Positions 47,282 through 59,682 of a DNA stretch of 64,000 nucleotides are shown piece by piece (positions within the stretch are counted from its first letter, which is position 1; every line of letters begins with the position of its first letter). The notes under the pieces were generated by a model, which saw only the letters and a list, made by a program, of their open reading frames with translations, was not told the origin of the DNA and did no database searches. The translations under genes were made by a program, and so were the position numbers. This stretch comes from Adineta ricciae. Taxonomy: Eukaryota; Rotifera; Eurotatoria; Adinetida; Adinetidae. The DNA lies in NCBI GenBank assembly GCA_905250025.1, contig CAJNOJ010000007.1, positions 744,001 through 808,000 of the forward strand, read 5' to 3'.

Positions 47282-50244
47282 AGCTATTCATATTGTTCTT
47301 TTTGAACCATTATTGGCTATTACCATTCATCATATGGTTCAATGTACATTACAACAAATGCACATTTTATGATAATATTTTACATACAAAAGGAAACACA
47401 CTTTTTGTTGGCAGGTTCCGGCAGATGATTTTCTCTCTAATCAACAAATGGCGTCATCTGCTGACTGACATCGACTGAATGGATAAAATGGAAAACGAGA
47501 GAAGAGGAGAAAAATATCTATAATAATGGTGGTCAGCAATATCCTCTTCTAGCTAGTTCTCTTCTCTTCTTCGTCGTCTCATTGTCTGTATGAAACGCAT
47601 TTGTACATTGCTGTCGATTGTATTCGGTATTTTTCTGGTGAACAATACAAGCTGTAGGAAAAAGGAAAATAAGTCCGTAAGCCATATTAATTTTATTATT
47701 TATATGAGCGAACTTGAAGGAAACCGAGAAAGAGTGTTTTTTGTTAGAAATTAATCTTGTTTTTACGGATTCATCGTGCCAAGAGAAGTTTTGGTTCGAC
47801 TCGTATGTATTTAACTTCTACCATCGTGCACATGAGACACATATAAAAAAGAAAGGAAAATGACAAGGGGGAGTTTATTTAATTTCATTCTTACTCTCGT
47901 TTGTCGATCTGTATCCTCATCATCTATTTCTCCAGAGATTTTCGTGCTGGACATTTTTTTGTTAGCTTTTCATCTAATAGAAAAAGCTAAGTAAAAAAAA
48001 TGAAAGAACGAGACCGATAGAACGAGAGAGAGGAACAAGAAATAAATTGGGAGCTACTAGTTTCGTCTCATCATTTGTTCTTCTAAATCATGTAAATGTA
48101 TTCTATAGACAGAAAGAACGAACGAGGGGAAACTATAGTGTCTGTCATCTGTTTTTGTTATTATTCTTCATTGTATTATGCGTCTTCGTTTTTATTGTAT
48201 ATGTCGATATGTTCTTTGTCTGGTCCTTTGAAAATTTTCTCTTCTTGATTGCGAGCTAAATTAATTTTAATTTATTTGATTTGATACACATAGGAGAAGA
48301 AAAAAAACGAGTTGTTCATTTCTTTTTGCACCGGCGCTTTCTTTTTCTTTTTTTCAACATCATATGATGAGATTTCCACTCATTTTCCATTTATGAACGA
48401 GTCATAGCTGTTGCTTTTCTTCTTTTCTGACTCTCCGTGTTCGACGTGTGCGCAATAAAGGAAATCAAGCATTGACTGACGGCTGCGTCATCACCAGCAA
48501 CAGCAACAACGGTACCGGGTAAAGTAAAGAAGAAGAAAAAATGAGTCGGGCAAGCAGAAGCAGAAATATTATTTTCGCGCAAGTATGGTAGTATCGCTGA
48601 ATCATTTCTGATTGACATAGAAAAGAAAGAGAAAGACAGAAACGGACAAAGTAAAAACTGAAAATAAGAAAATACTAACATAGTTGCTTGAATAGTATCA
48701 TTAGTAAGAAAGAAACGAAGAATCAGACATATGTGTTTTGTAAAAAAGAAATCGGTAAGGTTTGTTTATTATTTTTGCTTGATAGGACAAGTGTTTGAAT
48801 GATTTATTGCAGACGAACGTCGATTAGAAACCATTTTGATCTTTTTTTATGTGCTTATTTACATCGAACGGAAATTATCTACACAAAGGAACGTTTGTCG
48901 TTACTTTCACTCACTTTCTTCTTCTTTTTCTCCTACCCCTCCCGTTAACAATTAGGTTTAGATGAAGATTTGAATTGGCCAATTGATCGGCTCATTGACG
49001 ACAGATGTCGAAACGTTCGAGAGAGAGATGGAGAAGGTCGAAAGTACTCTCTTTTGATTTCAATAGATAGATGTATATATACATACATACATCGATGACA
49101 CTAGTCATTATGTTGAAAAAAATTATTTTATAGTTTTTCATGTCCTAATGTCTTTCGTTGTCAAACAGTAATTGTATCTTAGTGAAATCTAAGCCAATCC
49201 GATGATAAAATAACACTTACATTAATTAATTTCCTTCGTTCTATCCATATAGAACAGCAATATCTGATTAGACACCCTAAATAAGAATAACAGTATGTTC
49301 TTTTTCTTTGTCTTGCAATTATATTTTTAGCCGATGGGTCATATCTGCTGGGTAGGAAATTCTTTTCTCATTTGATCATTTAAGACAGTTGTCAGGTTTA
49401 TAAAAAAATGTAGATAATTGAGTTCAAGCAGGTGTTGATAATCAAACTAAAAGATTATCTAAACATGTGTTGACAAGTTCAAAAGGTCAGCTGAAGTTTT
49501 CTAAGATAATTTCTTATCCGATCATTCTCGTTCTACTGGAATAGCAGACAAAAACAGAAATGTTCCATTTAGATAATGACATCGAAGAAATTCTTTAGAA
49601 GATAAATTGTTTCTAGATTGAACAACAGTTCTCCTTTTATTTGGGTGATTTCTGTAGAAGAGTAATAATCATCTTTATTTCTACTAACGCGAATTTGTTC
49701 CTCTGATGTTCTTTTTTGCGTTCATTGAAAATTCTCAATAAGGTATAAGATGTATGTTGATAAACTTCTTGAAACAATTTCTTTCTATTCAAAAAGTAGT
49801 TCTCACATTTCTTATGCACATCTGGTACCAGTCGCAAATTTCTATACATGTCCATATCTATGTACGATTGTACAAGCTGATGCATACATCTAGTTGTGCC
49901 CAGTTGTTCAACTGTTTCTCTCGTTTCTCATTCGTTCGTTGATCGTTTTTCCTTCTTCTCCTTCTCCTCTTTCTTCTATGTATTTCGTTGTTTATAGCTA
50001 GAAGCATTACCATCAACGATTCCACGCAGTCATCCATTTATCATCGTGTCCGTTTGGTTATTTGATCCTATTGAGAAAGATTGCGATATAAGCAAGAAAA
50101 GACCGAAGTTGTCCTTCTCTCTGTCTGCCTATCAGACAGACTATCATTTTGTATAATATTGATAGAAGAAGAAAAAATATATATTCTGATAAAGGTCATT
50201 ATTGTCATCTCTTTTCAATATTTGTCATGACATTCGTTTTTTGC
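47282..50244. other. Long intergenic region upstream of tau-like gene
   Basis: 3 kb of AT-rich, purine/pyrimidine-tract-rich sequence (GA- and CT-rich patches near 47500, 48000 and 49020). No ORF shows family motifs. It may hold promoter elements or untranslated exons. The nearest acceptor to the next ATG is at 50245-50246. Confidence 0.45.
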
Positions 50245-50280
50245 AGATTTCTATACTAAAAACTTGAATTACGACTACTC

Positions 50281-53200
50281 ATGTCGGATAGAAGTCCACT
50301 CGATGATTCGCATGTTTCCTTTGATCATCAACAACAATTATCACCAACAGTGACAACACCAACCAAACAGAAATCGATTGATTTATACGAAAATGGATCA
50401 GCGAAATCGTTGGATCCATTCGGTAATCATAATGGCAACAATATGAACACAGAAGAATATCATACAAGCAATGGAACCAATAAAGATGAACATCATAATG
50501 GTTCTAATGGTACTCAACACGATGAACATCACGAATATTCTTTAAATAATGATCTCTTTCCGGTGGATACGAATGAAAATTGTAAGATTTGATTGATAGA
50601 AGAGAGAAAGATTACTATTTGGTGACCTTTGCTTTTTATAGTACCGTCGCATGATTATCAGCCACAGCATTATGAATTTTCAACACGAAAAAATGAAGAA
50701 TCAGCTGATTCACCGTTAAATTTTCATTCGAATGTTAATGGTGGTCTATTAGATAGAAATTCACTTCTGTTAGATTTCGATCCAAATGCGCCCGCTGTCA
50801 ATCGTGCTCATACAGGTAAATTGATACATGTCTTGTCACGAGACAATTTACTATTTGTATCATTTATAGATATTTTATCACCACAGCGTCAAAATGATGA
50901 GCACTATCATGGACATACAGATAAACATGATGATGAAGAATCGAGTCTAGCTGCAGGAACTCCGACAAAGGAAGGTGTTATTCAGTCGCCTGTTCAAGAT
51001 GATCATCATGAGGTTGATCATTCTCCAGTCGAGGAACAGCCAGAACAACACGATCACAGTCAATCTCTAGTCAAAGTAGACTTTGAAGCTGGCTTACAAT
51101 CGCCAGTCAAAGAGCAACAAAATGAACACGTGGCATCACCTGTTAAAGAACAATTTACAGCAGGTCTTACTGCATCTGTAGATGAACACCACGAAGGAGT
51201 CCACTCACCGGTACAAAGTCTGCCATCGCCTGCTTTGGAACAAAATCAAGAACTTCAATCACCAGTAGAAGAACAACGCGGTAGCATGCAATTGCCTGTT
51301 AAGGAAGAAGAACAGCAGCATGCTGAGCCTATTTCTTCACCTGTTAAAGAAGACCACAAAGAAATTCAGTCGCCAGTCAAAGAAGAGCACCAAACGCTTC
51401 AATCACCAGTCAAAGAAGAGCACCAAGCGCTTCAATCACCAGTCAAAGAAGAGCATCATGAAGATTTACATTCACCTGTTACAGACGACTTCGAACATAT
51501 TGAAGCACCAGTTAAAGAACACCAGAACGAAATACAATCGCCTGTCAAAGATGATCCTTTTGAAAATCTCGCTTCGCCCGTCAAAGAACAACATCAAGAT
51601 GATCAATCACCTACAAAGGAACAGCACGAAGAAATTCAGTCACCTGTCAAAGATGAACATACTGAAACTATTTCGTCGCCTATCAACGAACAAGCAAGTA
51701 GCGTTCATTCACCAGTTGAAGAACATCGACAACAACAAGAACATGAAAATCTGACCTCCCCTGTGACAGAGGATCATGAAGAGATCGAATCACCAGTTGT
51801 TGAAGAAGTTGTTTCCTCGCCTACCGAAGAGAAATCAGTACATGAAGAAGAAAACTTGCTAGCATCATCATCTCATACGAATGACAATGTTCAATCGGAA
51901 AGCGATGCAAATGAAAAACATCTTTACGATGAAGCATGTGAAGAAGTGAATACTGCTGCTAACGAATTAGCAAACAAACTTGATCTTGTTACCTCACCTT
52001 CACCAGCAGGCACACCTGGCCATCAGCCACCACCAGCGTTTCCGAACACAGAACCGTCCGACGAGGAAACACAAGCACCACTAGTGACGGAACAACATGA
52101 ACCTGTAGGGGAAACAGCTCCGCCTGCTACATCACCTAAGTTGGAATCAACTTTGCCGCTTGCTGCTTCACCAAAAACATCTGTACCAGCATCGCCCTCG
52201 ACGGCTACTACACCCTCAACAAAGAAGACAGTAGGCACAGCTAGTGCTCCGCGATCAAGTGCTGCAGCCAAAGCAAAATCATCTCTTGCGTCATCAACTA
52301 CTCCTAGTTCAATGAGAACTGCAGATCATAAATCACCGGCAACAGCTGCAGCGTCAAAAACAACAGAACATAAATCAACAGCAGCTGCTGCTGCATCGAA
52401 AACTGCTGAGCATAAACCGGCACCGTCAACTACTAAGGCTGCCGAAATCAAAGCCCCATCAACTGTGCGCAAAGTTCCTCATTCGGCACCTACAGCAAGT
52501 ACAACAGCTTCTCATAAACCAAAGACTGCAACGACATCAACAACGTCTCCTTCACATGAAACTTCAGCTGTTCCAAAACCTACGGTACGTCTTTTTATCT
52601 GTCTTGTATGACAAATCTCATACATGTTTCTCTAGCGTGATGTTCCAGTCAAATCGACAACTTCCATAACAGCAGCTGCTGCTACTGCTGCTGCAAAACC
52701 AAAACCAGCGGTCACGTCAGCCGCATCTGCGACACGACCAACAGTAAAAGCACCTGCGACAAAGCCAACACGACCTTCAACAATTCATAAAACTACGGAT
52801 GTGGCTACTTCCGATCAACATACAGGCACCATTTCCACAGCACCAGACAGTAGTTCATCGACGTCAGCAGCACAAACCACCAAGACAGGCACTCGTCCAC
52901 CACTTTCGGCAGCTAAACCGCCAGCAAAGACTGCAACCAGTGGTACCACTGGTGTTTCTTCCCATTTGACTGCATCAACAGCCGCATCACGTGCAGCTGC
53001 TCATACTAGTAAGACAACGGTCTCCAAAGACCGCCCGACGTCCCATACTCGAGTTTCAAGTAAGAGATCCTCTATTCGACAGTTAAATTAAGCAGATCAC
53101 ATTCGTTCTTATTAGCTACACGACCAGCTACAGCGGCTAGTACATCAACTACAGTTGACTCTAAACGCTCAACAAGTGCTAACCGTCCAACAACATTCGA

Positions 53201-54724
53201 AGCTTCTTCGCGTCCAGGGCGTGAAAATACCACGGTAAGATAGCTGACATTGCTTTTCATCAAGTTCTTTTTCCTACATGTGAACGGCTCATATTGATCT
53301 CTTAAACCGAAAAAACTTTCTGAGAGCATCTGCCTCGAAAGGTAATAAAATCAGAGAGTTATTCCTTCCAACAACTTTTATCGGCTCATTTACTGCCGAC
53401 ATAAACATTCTCGGCTGATCATATTATCCTTATCATAAAATACAATTAATGATTGAAGATAATTCGGCATTTTTTATTTTATGCAACCTTATACACTTGT
53501 CTCGTTATGCCCAACAATGATGCGACCTCTACGAAAAAAATGCGGTAAGAGAACGTTCTTTCGTCTTTTTTCGCTAGATTCACTGAATGAATAAAACAAA
53601 AAGGAGCTCGGCGATAGTTCATTGCTTACCGAGTTCGCGCTAAGAAGCCATTCTGCATTCTAACCTATTACCTGGAATCAATGCTCAGTAGTCAGAACGT
53701 CATCCAGCAATACACCTGACACACTGGTGTTCTATCCATAATTAAATAACACTATTCTCCATAGATATTCACTGCACAATAAAGGAGAAGGACAGGTTCA
53801 CAGATATGTATGCCAAGTGCACATTTCACCCAAATGATGACAATCTAAATGTCTATATAAGTGATTTTAAATTAGTTTTTGTTCTATTATAGAAATCCGC
53901 ACACAATATGTTTTTCCTGAGAACCGGCTATTATCAACATTCTACTCGGAGGCCATATGATGAACAATAATCTATTATCAACTTCGATTACATTCTCAAT
54001 CAAATTTACTATCTCCTCTCGTTTATTTGATCACAATGAGCCGTACACACACTCCTTTTGTTCCCATTGACCTCATCCATTTCGTTCAGTAATCAAATGA
54101 ACTTCTGATATTTTGTTTTCACTGTAGGTTGCAAATGCTAAACCTCAATGGAATTCGTCAGCATCCAAACCAACTTCGCTCCAAAGTTCTGCACATAAAT
54201 CAGCTGCTAGTAGTGTGAAGGTAATCAATCAAAACAGACAAAAACAATAATTCACTAGATAATTTCAATTCTTCCGACAAGGGAATCATTTTGTATCATT
54301 TCAAATTCCTCTAAAATCGATACGAAATAATGAATATACCCTATCTGTTAAATACAATCATCTGATTTCATCTCTAAACCTCTTTTTTTCGTAGGCACCA
54401 GTTCCAAAACAACAATGGAATGCTAAAGCAAAAGTAGGCTCGGGTGATAATGCTCATCCTAAGCCAACTAGTAGTAGTGCGGCTAAAGTAAGATACTAAT
54501 TTCACCGGCAAAGATTGTCCTCATGAACGCTTCTGTGTTTCTAGACTGACGCTAAAAAAGTTGATTCTAAAGATAAGACGAAATCTAAAACTGATAACAC
54601 TGCTCAAGAAACAATGGCAACAGGTAACGGTGACGAATCACATGCAACAGTTACTCAATCGCAAGGCATAGAAGTATCCAACGAAGGTACGGAATCTGGA
54701 AAACATCAAGACGGTGAACAATAA
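50281..54724 (+). CDS. Tau/MAP2/MAP4-like microtubule-associated protein with SPVKE repeats
   Basis: Eight exons: 50281-50581, 50642-50815, 50870-52584, 52636-53059, 53116-53234, 54128-54220, 54395-54487 and 54545-54724. The long third exon encodes about twenty imperfect SPVKEEH-type repeats of 10-17 residues, an acidic projection region with proline-directed phosphorylation sites like MAP2/MAP4 or neurofilament tails. An Ala/Thr/Pro/Lys-rich basic region follows. The sixth and seventh exons are both 93 nt, so each gives a 31-residue unit, the size of a tau microtubule-binding repeat. The second reads APVPKQQWNAKAKVGSGDNA then HPKP, matching tau's KxGSxxNxxHxPGGG core without the glycines. 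The start follows an AG at 50245-50246. Intron 50816-50869 is 54 nt with no stop, so it could be retained. Confidence 0.7.
53235..54127. other. Long intron of the tau-like gene
   Basis: 893 bp, far longer than most introns in this window, and placed immediately before the microtubule-binding-repeat exons. No nested gene is recognised. Confidence 0.7.
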
Positions 54725-54855
54725 ACAAAGTGATTTAAGAAAGTTAATTATTCAATTTTTTGCAATCTCCTTCTTATGTCTTAATACTTAACCTTTCGCA
54801 ATCGTTACTCTCATCGTCTCTAAGAATAATAATAAATCAATCCCAATCAAAGTTT

Positions 54856-54893
<38 letters not shown>

Positions 54894-56260
54894 CACTCGC
54901 TTTCTTCATTCGTCTTGCTTGCTCTTCTGTTTGTCATTGTGCTTTACCATACATATTTACATTTACATCAACCACTATCTTGTTTATCAATCTATACATA
55001 TGCGTAACATTGATGATGGAGTAAACTTTACTGTTCTTTTAGAGCTAGTCTCGCTTTCTTTGACTCTTTCTCTCTCTTTTTTGTATCATGATTCATACAT
55101 ACATATATACATTTCTTTTTCTCTTTTCTTGACGCGTGTTTGTTGGTTGTTAACTTAACAAAAAAAAAGAAAACATAACAATGCTTTTTTGTTCGTCTTG
55201 TGTGAAAATAATTGTTCTAGACAGAATACGTGCATCATTTCATTTTCTTTCAATACAATCGCACATTCTCATCAATTATTCCATCAAAATCTTCTTTCGC
55301 CCGTTTTCTGCCTATATTAGTGGCTTGATATTGCTCATTTCTCAGAACAAGAGACTCAATAGCTCATAGTCGACGATGCATTACGAATTCAATTACACAT
55401 TGTATGTTTTGATGCAACGAGAGGGTTCACATCGAAGATAATCTCTGTACTCAGGGGTACTTTCGCGTCAAATTACTCGTGATCTATCTATAATCGGATA
55501 AAAAGCAAATGATTAATTCATTGAATGAAAATAGGACGGTGAAGATTGTATAAGTGCAAATATTATTCAAGGATGATGTAAATTACCTTGAGTGATCGCA
55601 GTAAACGAAAACATATTTTGCCGCAATGATGTCGCTGATGGTCATAAAATAATTTATAACTGCCATCTACAAAATTGCGTTATTGGTGATAAAATTATTA
55701 TTTGTTTGTTCTTCGTTTACGTTCATTCAATATTATTATTGAAAAAAGCGCAAATTTTTACTTTGAATTTCAAATCTGAGATTTGTCATTCTTCCCGTTT
55801 TAGATCATGAATCATTAGTGGATGATATAAGTAAATATATTTGACGATAATCTTTGAAGGAAATGTCATTTACATAAGAATCATGCCAGGTTTTTCTTCA
55901 TGTTTGAGTGTCTTCGATATTCTAATGCATAATTAAGTGAACGAAAGAGAGAAGACGAAAAGGATCAGCATTACTTGATCGTCTTTTGTTGATCAGAGAC
56001 AATCGAAACAACTGTTCGGCTTTATCTTTTATCTGCATCGTTTTTTGTTTTGTGTATTCATCTGTCTCGCTTTCGCGACAACGACGTATTTTCATATTAA
56101 ATAGATCGTCATCGACAGATCAAGTGTAATCTGTCCTTCGAGTGGACTGAGACAGAAAAGTTTGTTTAAGTGTTGAGGTTCAGAAAAGAACGAACGTACA
56201 TAGGCGAAATCTAGGTTTTCCTCATGCAAAACATGTAATATTCTTTCACTGTAATACAAC
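54725..56260. other. Intergenic, 3' UTR of tau-like gene and LPMO promoter
   Basis: 1.5 kb of AT- and CT-rich sequence with a (CT)n microsatellite. A 132-codon ORF at 54760-55158 is a product of the low-complexity CT run and is not a gene. Confidence 0.5.
54858..54890. repeat. (CT)16 microsatellite
   Basis: About 33 bp of uninterrupted CT repeat, about 130 bp after the tau-like stop codon, in the likely 3' UTR. Confidence 0.9.
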
Positions 56261-57571
56261 ATGTATCGGTAAGACAAATTTTTATGTGCTTTAACAAAGA
56301 GAAGCTCAAGCGCATTAATGAGGAACGATCTGATTGTTTTCTTTGTTTCTAATTAGAGAATTGTGGAATTGGTTATTTGCTCTTCTAATTGCTATTCAAT
56401 ATGTGCGTGGACATGGCCGAATGGAAGATCCACCAGCTCGAAATGCTGCATGGCGCTATGGTAAATAATCAATTCTATAGTGTTGCAAGATAAAAGCAGT
56501 TCTGTCTCTAGGTTTTGCCGTTCCTGCTAATTACGATGACGTAGGACTAAATTGCGGTGGACTAGGTGTTCAAAAGACAAATGGTATGGAACTTGATTAG
56601 CGTAGTTCAATGTCTATATTGAAATTTAGGAGGGAAATGTGGAGTATGTGGTGATTCTTACACAGGTCCACGGCACCATGAAACAGGTGGCAAATATGCT
56701 ACCAATACAATTGTACGACATTTTGTTTCGGGTGCGCTGATTGACATCAAAATTTTGGTAATGAGAACACCTGTGTTCAGTTTCAGTATATTGTTTTTAA
56801 CAATGATTTTGCTTTCCATCGATAGTTATCTGCCAATCATAACGGTTTCATGGAATTTCGTTTATGTCCAGCAACCAATTCGGATGTTGAAGTTACACAA
56901 GAATGTCTTGATCAACATCTATTACAAATCGAAGGATTTGGCACTCAATATCCTATTAGTCAAGGAACAGATATAATCTATTTACGGTAATAAAATCCAA
57001 AATATATCCATAGTGTTTGATTATGACAAAGTAACTATTCATGTATTAGAGCTCAATTACCACGCGGCTTATCGTGTACAAGATGTGTGTTACAATGGCG
57101 ATATCATGCAGGTAACAATTGGGGCAAAAACATACAAACTGGGCAAACATGTCTAGGCTGTGGTCCTCAAGAAGAGTTCTACAAGTAAAATCTTGATTGA
57201 TGTCTAACATCGCACAATTGGAGTTTGTACTTGATAGTTGTGCTGATATCAGCATCACTTCGAAAGATAAGAGTTATGTCCGTCCACGTTTGACGACTAC
57301 TCGACCTGACCATTCGTTAATGCATCCTCTCATTTTACCACTTGTTCTTGCACCATCACCGATCGTTATTCGTCCAAGAACAACAACTGAATCTATATTT
57401 CCAATCTATGCATCAGAAGATTCACTGAATCTATTCGAGAAAAAGAAGAAATCTATTCATTGTTATCCAACAAATGAAGTGCTGAAACCATTGCTCGGCA
57501 TCGAAAATTGGTGTCTACAATTATGCGTTAGAGACTGTCCTCCGAATCTATGTATATGTGTCGAAATGTAA
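56261..57571 (+). CDS. AA15-type lytic polysaccharide monooxygenase, secreted
   Basis: A tiny first exon (ATGTATCG, 56261-56268) splices to a signal peptide, ELWNWLFALLIAIQYVRG. Cleavage leaves HGRMEDPPARNAAWRYGF, so the mature protein starts with the copper-binding His. GGKCGVCGDSYTGPRHHETG supplies the conserved Cys pairs and the second brace His. LSANHNGFMEFRLCPATN and QWRYHAGNNWGKN also match AA15/chitin-binding type-4 domains. Exon phases agree at all six junctions. After the domain comes a Thr/Pro-rich extension ending in a Cys-rich peptide (WCLQLCVRDCPPNLCICVEM). AA15 enzymes cut chitin or cellulose oxidatively and serve in digestion or cuticle remodelling in invertebrates. No acceptor-like AG lies close to this ATG, unlike the three genes downstream. 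Confidence 0.88.
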
Positions 57572-57754
57572 AATTGTTTCCCGTATTAAAAACTAATCAA
57601 GAATAAAAATTTTCTCCTTCCTTTTCTGCTTGTCTTGTGTTTATTTCACTATTTAGTACCGAAGTCAATTGTCTAGGAAAGAAACCGAAACCATCTGTAT
57701 AATCTTCTTCTTCTTCTTCTCTTTTTGATTTCAGAAAAGAGATTTTATCTTAAC

Positions 57755-59536
57755 ATGGTTGATATTTCTGCTCTTCCTAACGAAAACATGACCATGACTA
57801 AACTGGTTGATCAAAACAATGTAAGCATTATTTGTTGTTTCGTCTCTTGAACGAATCATTTCTCGTTTTCGATTTGTTCGCCAGCTGAAGGAAAGATTGA
57901 ACACACGTGTTGACTATCGATATCTAATCAGCGGCTTATACAGTGAGTTGCCTTCTTCGTTTGCTCTTTTCTACATGTAAAAACAACCTGATATTAATAT
58001 CGATTTCCGTGATCAACGCTATCGGTGGTAATTACTTCACTCGAGAATTAACTGAAATTATCTTCCTGCATGTGTTGAGACGAGGAGAAAAGCTACAATT
58101 ATTGTTTTCCTACACTGTATGATAAGGAAATATCTGACTGGCATAATGACCTTCGTCGTTTTCCTTTCTCAGTTCGTATCTAACAGAATGGGCTGGAATA
58201 TCACTCGCGGACTGAATTTTCGCATATAAATTGAACTCAATTCAAACTTCAGCGTATTTTTAGTTGACAAGCCTGAATTAGTTATCCCAGAAGATAAACA
58301 ATTGTTTACTCGACTAAACCGATGTAATGAACTATTCGAAGAAGGTAAGAATATTTCCAAGATAAACCTCGATCTCGTTTACTTTCTCTTTTTCCTTTAG
58401 TACGAACTCCACGAGAAGGTGTTCTCGATGCAGGTAAACATTCTTGTCTACTCATAACTTTTATTCTCAAAAGTTCCGATCTAGTCGCATTAAAAACGAT
58501 TTCTTCACTTGCTTATATTCAAACAGCTGCTATTGGTAAAAAAGGTACAACGAAAGAAGCGTTTCAATTAGCTAGGAAATGTGTAAGTTGACTCTTGTTG
58601 GAAGCAATGTGAACATTTCAGCATGTTTAGGCGAAAATTATTAAAAATCATCTAGCCGATAGTGAAGACGTGACGGCAGGATTTTATCAGGAATTTTGCC
58701 ATTGTCATAAAACGGTTGGAATGATGAATTTCATGTAAGACAGAACTTGGATTCACGTGAATTAATCATCTTAGAGAATGAACTGATAGGTCTGGTCGTT
58801 TACCAACGTTCTGGTTCGAACGGCGACGTTTAGAAAAGTCATTTATGACGCCGAGAACTCGTCGAATTAGAGAAATTATTGATGCATCTCAACATACGAA
58901 AGTTAAATTGGTAATAGACCAAGGTGCTATACACTATGATCTTGAGGGTTGTGTTTTTAGATTACAAAAATGTCATCCGAAGGTGAACAAACATCGAAAG
59001 AAATTGTTCGAATCAATCGTTGTTTAGAAGAAGCTTATGAAAACAACAACAGTCTGTTCAGATCGATCTCTATTGATTCTCCTCTATGGGTTTTCTTCTA
59101 TTCATAGATCAACCAATTAGTTTCTTTACATTTACAATTCATCCAACACTCTTTTCTCGTTCGGTAGAAAATATCTTCCATGTCTCCTTTCTCATCAAAG
59201 TAGGAATTGATTTGCAAACAAAAGAAAAGTAGCATATTCAAAATTTCCAGGAAGGAAAAGCTGAATTGTTATTGGATGAAAATCAATTACCCGTTTTACG
59301 TAAGTGAACACTTTCATGTTACAAACAACAATAACAAGAAGTTATTCTTAGGTCCATCGAATAAGTCAAATAGTCAGCTTACCATGTCATCGTCAAATGA
59401 TGATGATGTTGCTGATAAACAGTCTGAACAAGTTCAATCGTTAACTCAATTAGTTTTATCTTTAGATATGGAACAATGGGAAAATTTAGTTCAAGTCTTT
59501 GATATAAAAAAACCGATGATTAGGAATGAGAATTAA
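57755..59536 (+). CDS. NSMCE4A: NSE4, kleisin subunit of the SMC5/6 complex
   Basis: About ten short exons. The start MVDISALPNENMTMTKLVDQ lies 20 bases after a TTTCAG acceptor. RVDYRYLISGLYIDKPEL and the signature RCNELFEEVRTPREGVLDAV match the NSE4 N-terminal kleisin helix region that contacts SMC6. The C-terminal winged-helix part reads PISFFTFTIHPTLFSRSVEN then IFHVSFLIKEGKAELLLDEN, the most conserved block of NSE4, and binds SMC5. The end (SLDMEQWENLVQVFDIKKPM) is a short helix. NSE4 bridges the SMC5/6 heads for homologous-recombination repair, which bears on desiccation-induced DNA breaks if this is a bdelloid. An intron of about 300 bp (57945-58260) is the longest in the gene. Confidence 0.85.
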
Positions 59537-59682
59537 CATTCGAGTTCATACAAAACTTTGTTTTCCCTTTGTTTTTGTTTTTCTTTCTACGTCAGATCTA
59601 TGTAACTTCTCCAAAATCACAAATAGTAATCAGAAAATGAACACTTCTCTTTTATTGTTTCCTTTATCTGCTTTAGATAACT

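Noticed and set aside
51320..51754. 144-codon Lys/Ser-rich ORF in another frame of the tau-like exon
   Set aside because: Frame shadow of the SPVKE repeats; no independent start context.
54760..55158. 132-codon Ser/Leu-rich ORF
   Set aside because: It is generated by the (CT)n microsatellite and flanking CT-rich sequence; no motifs, probably 3' UTR.
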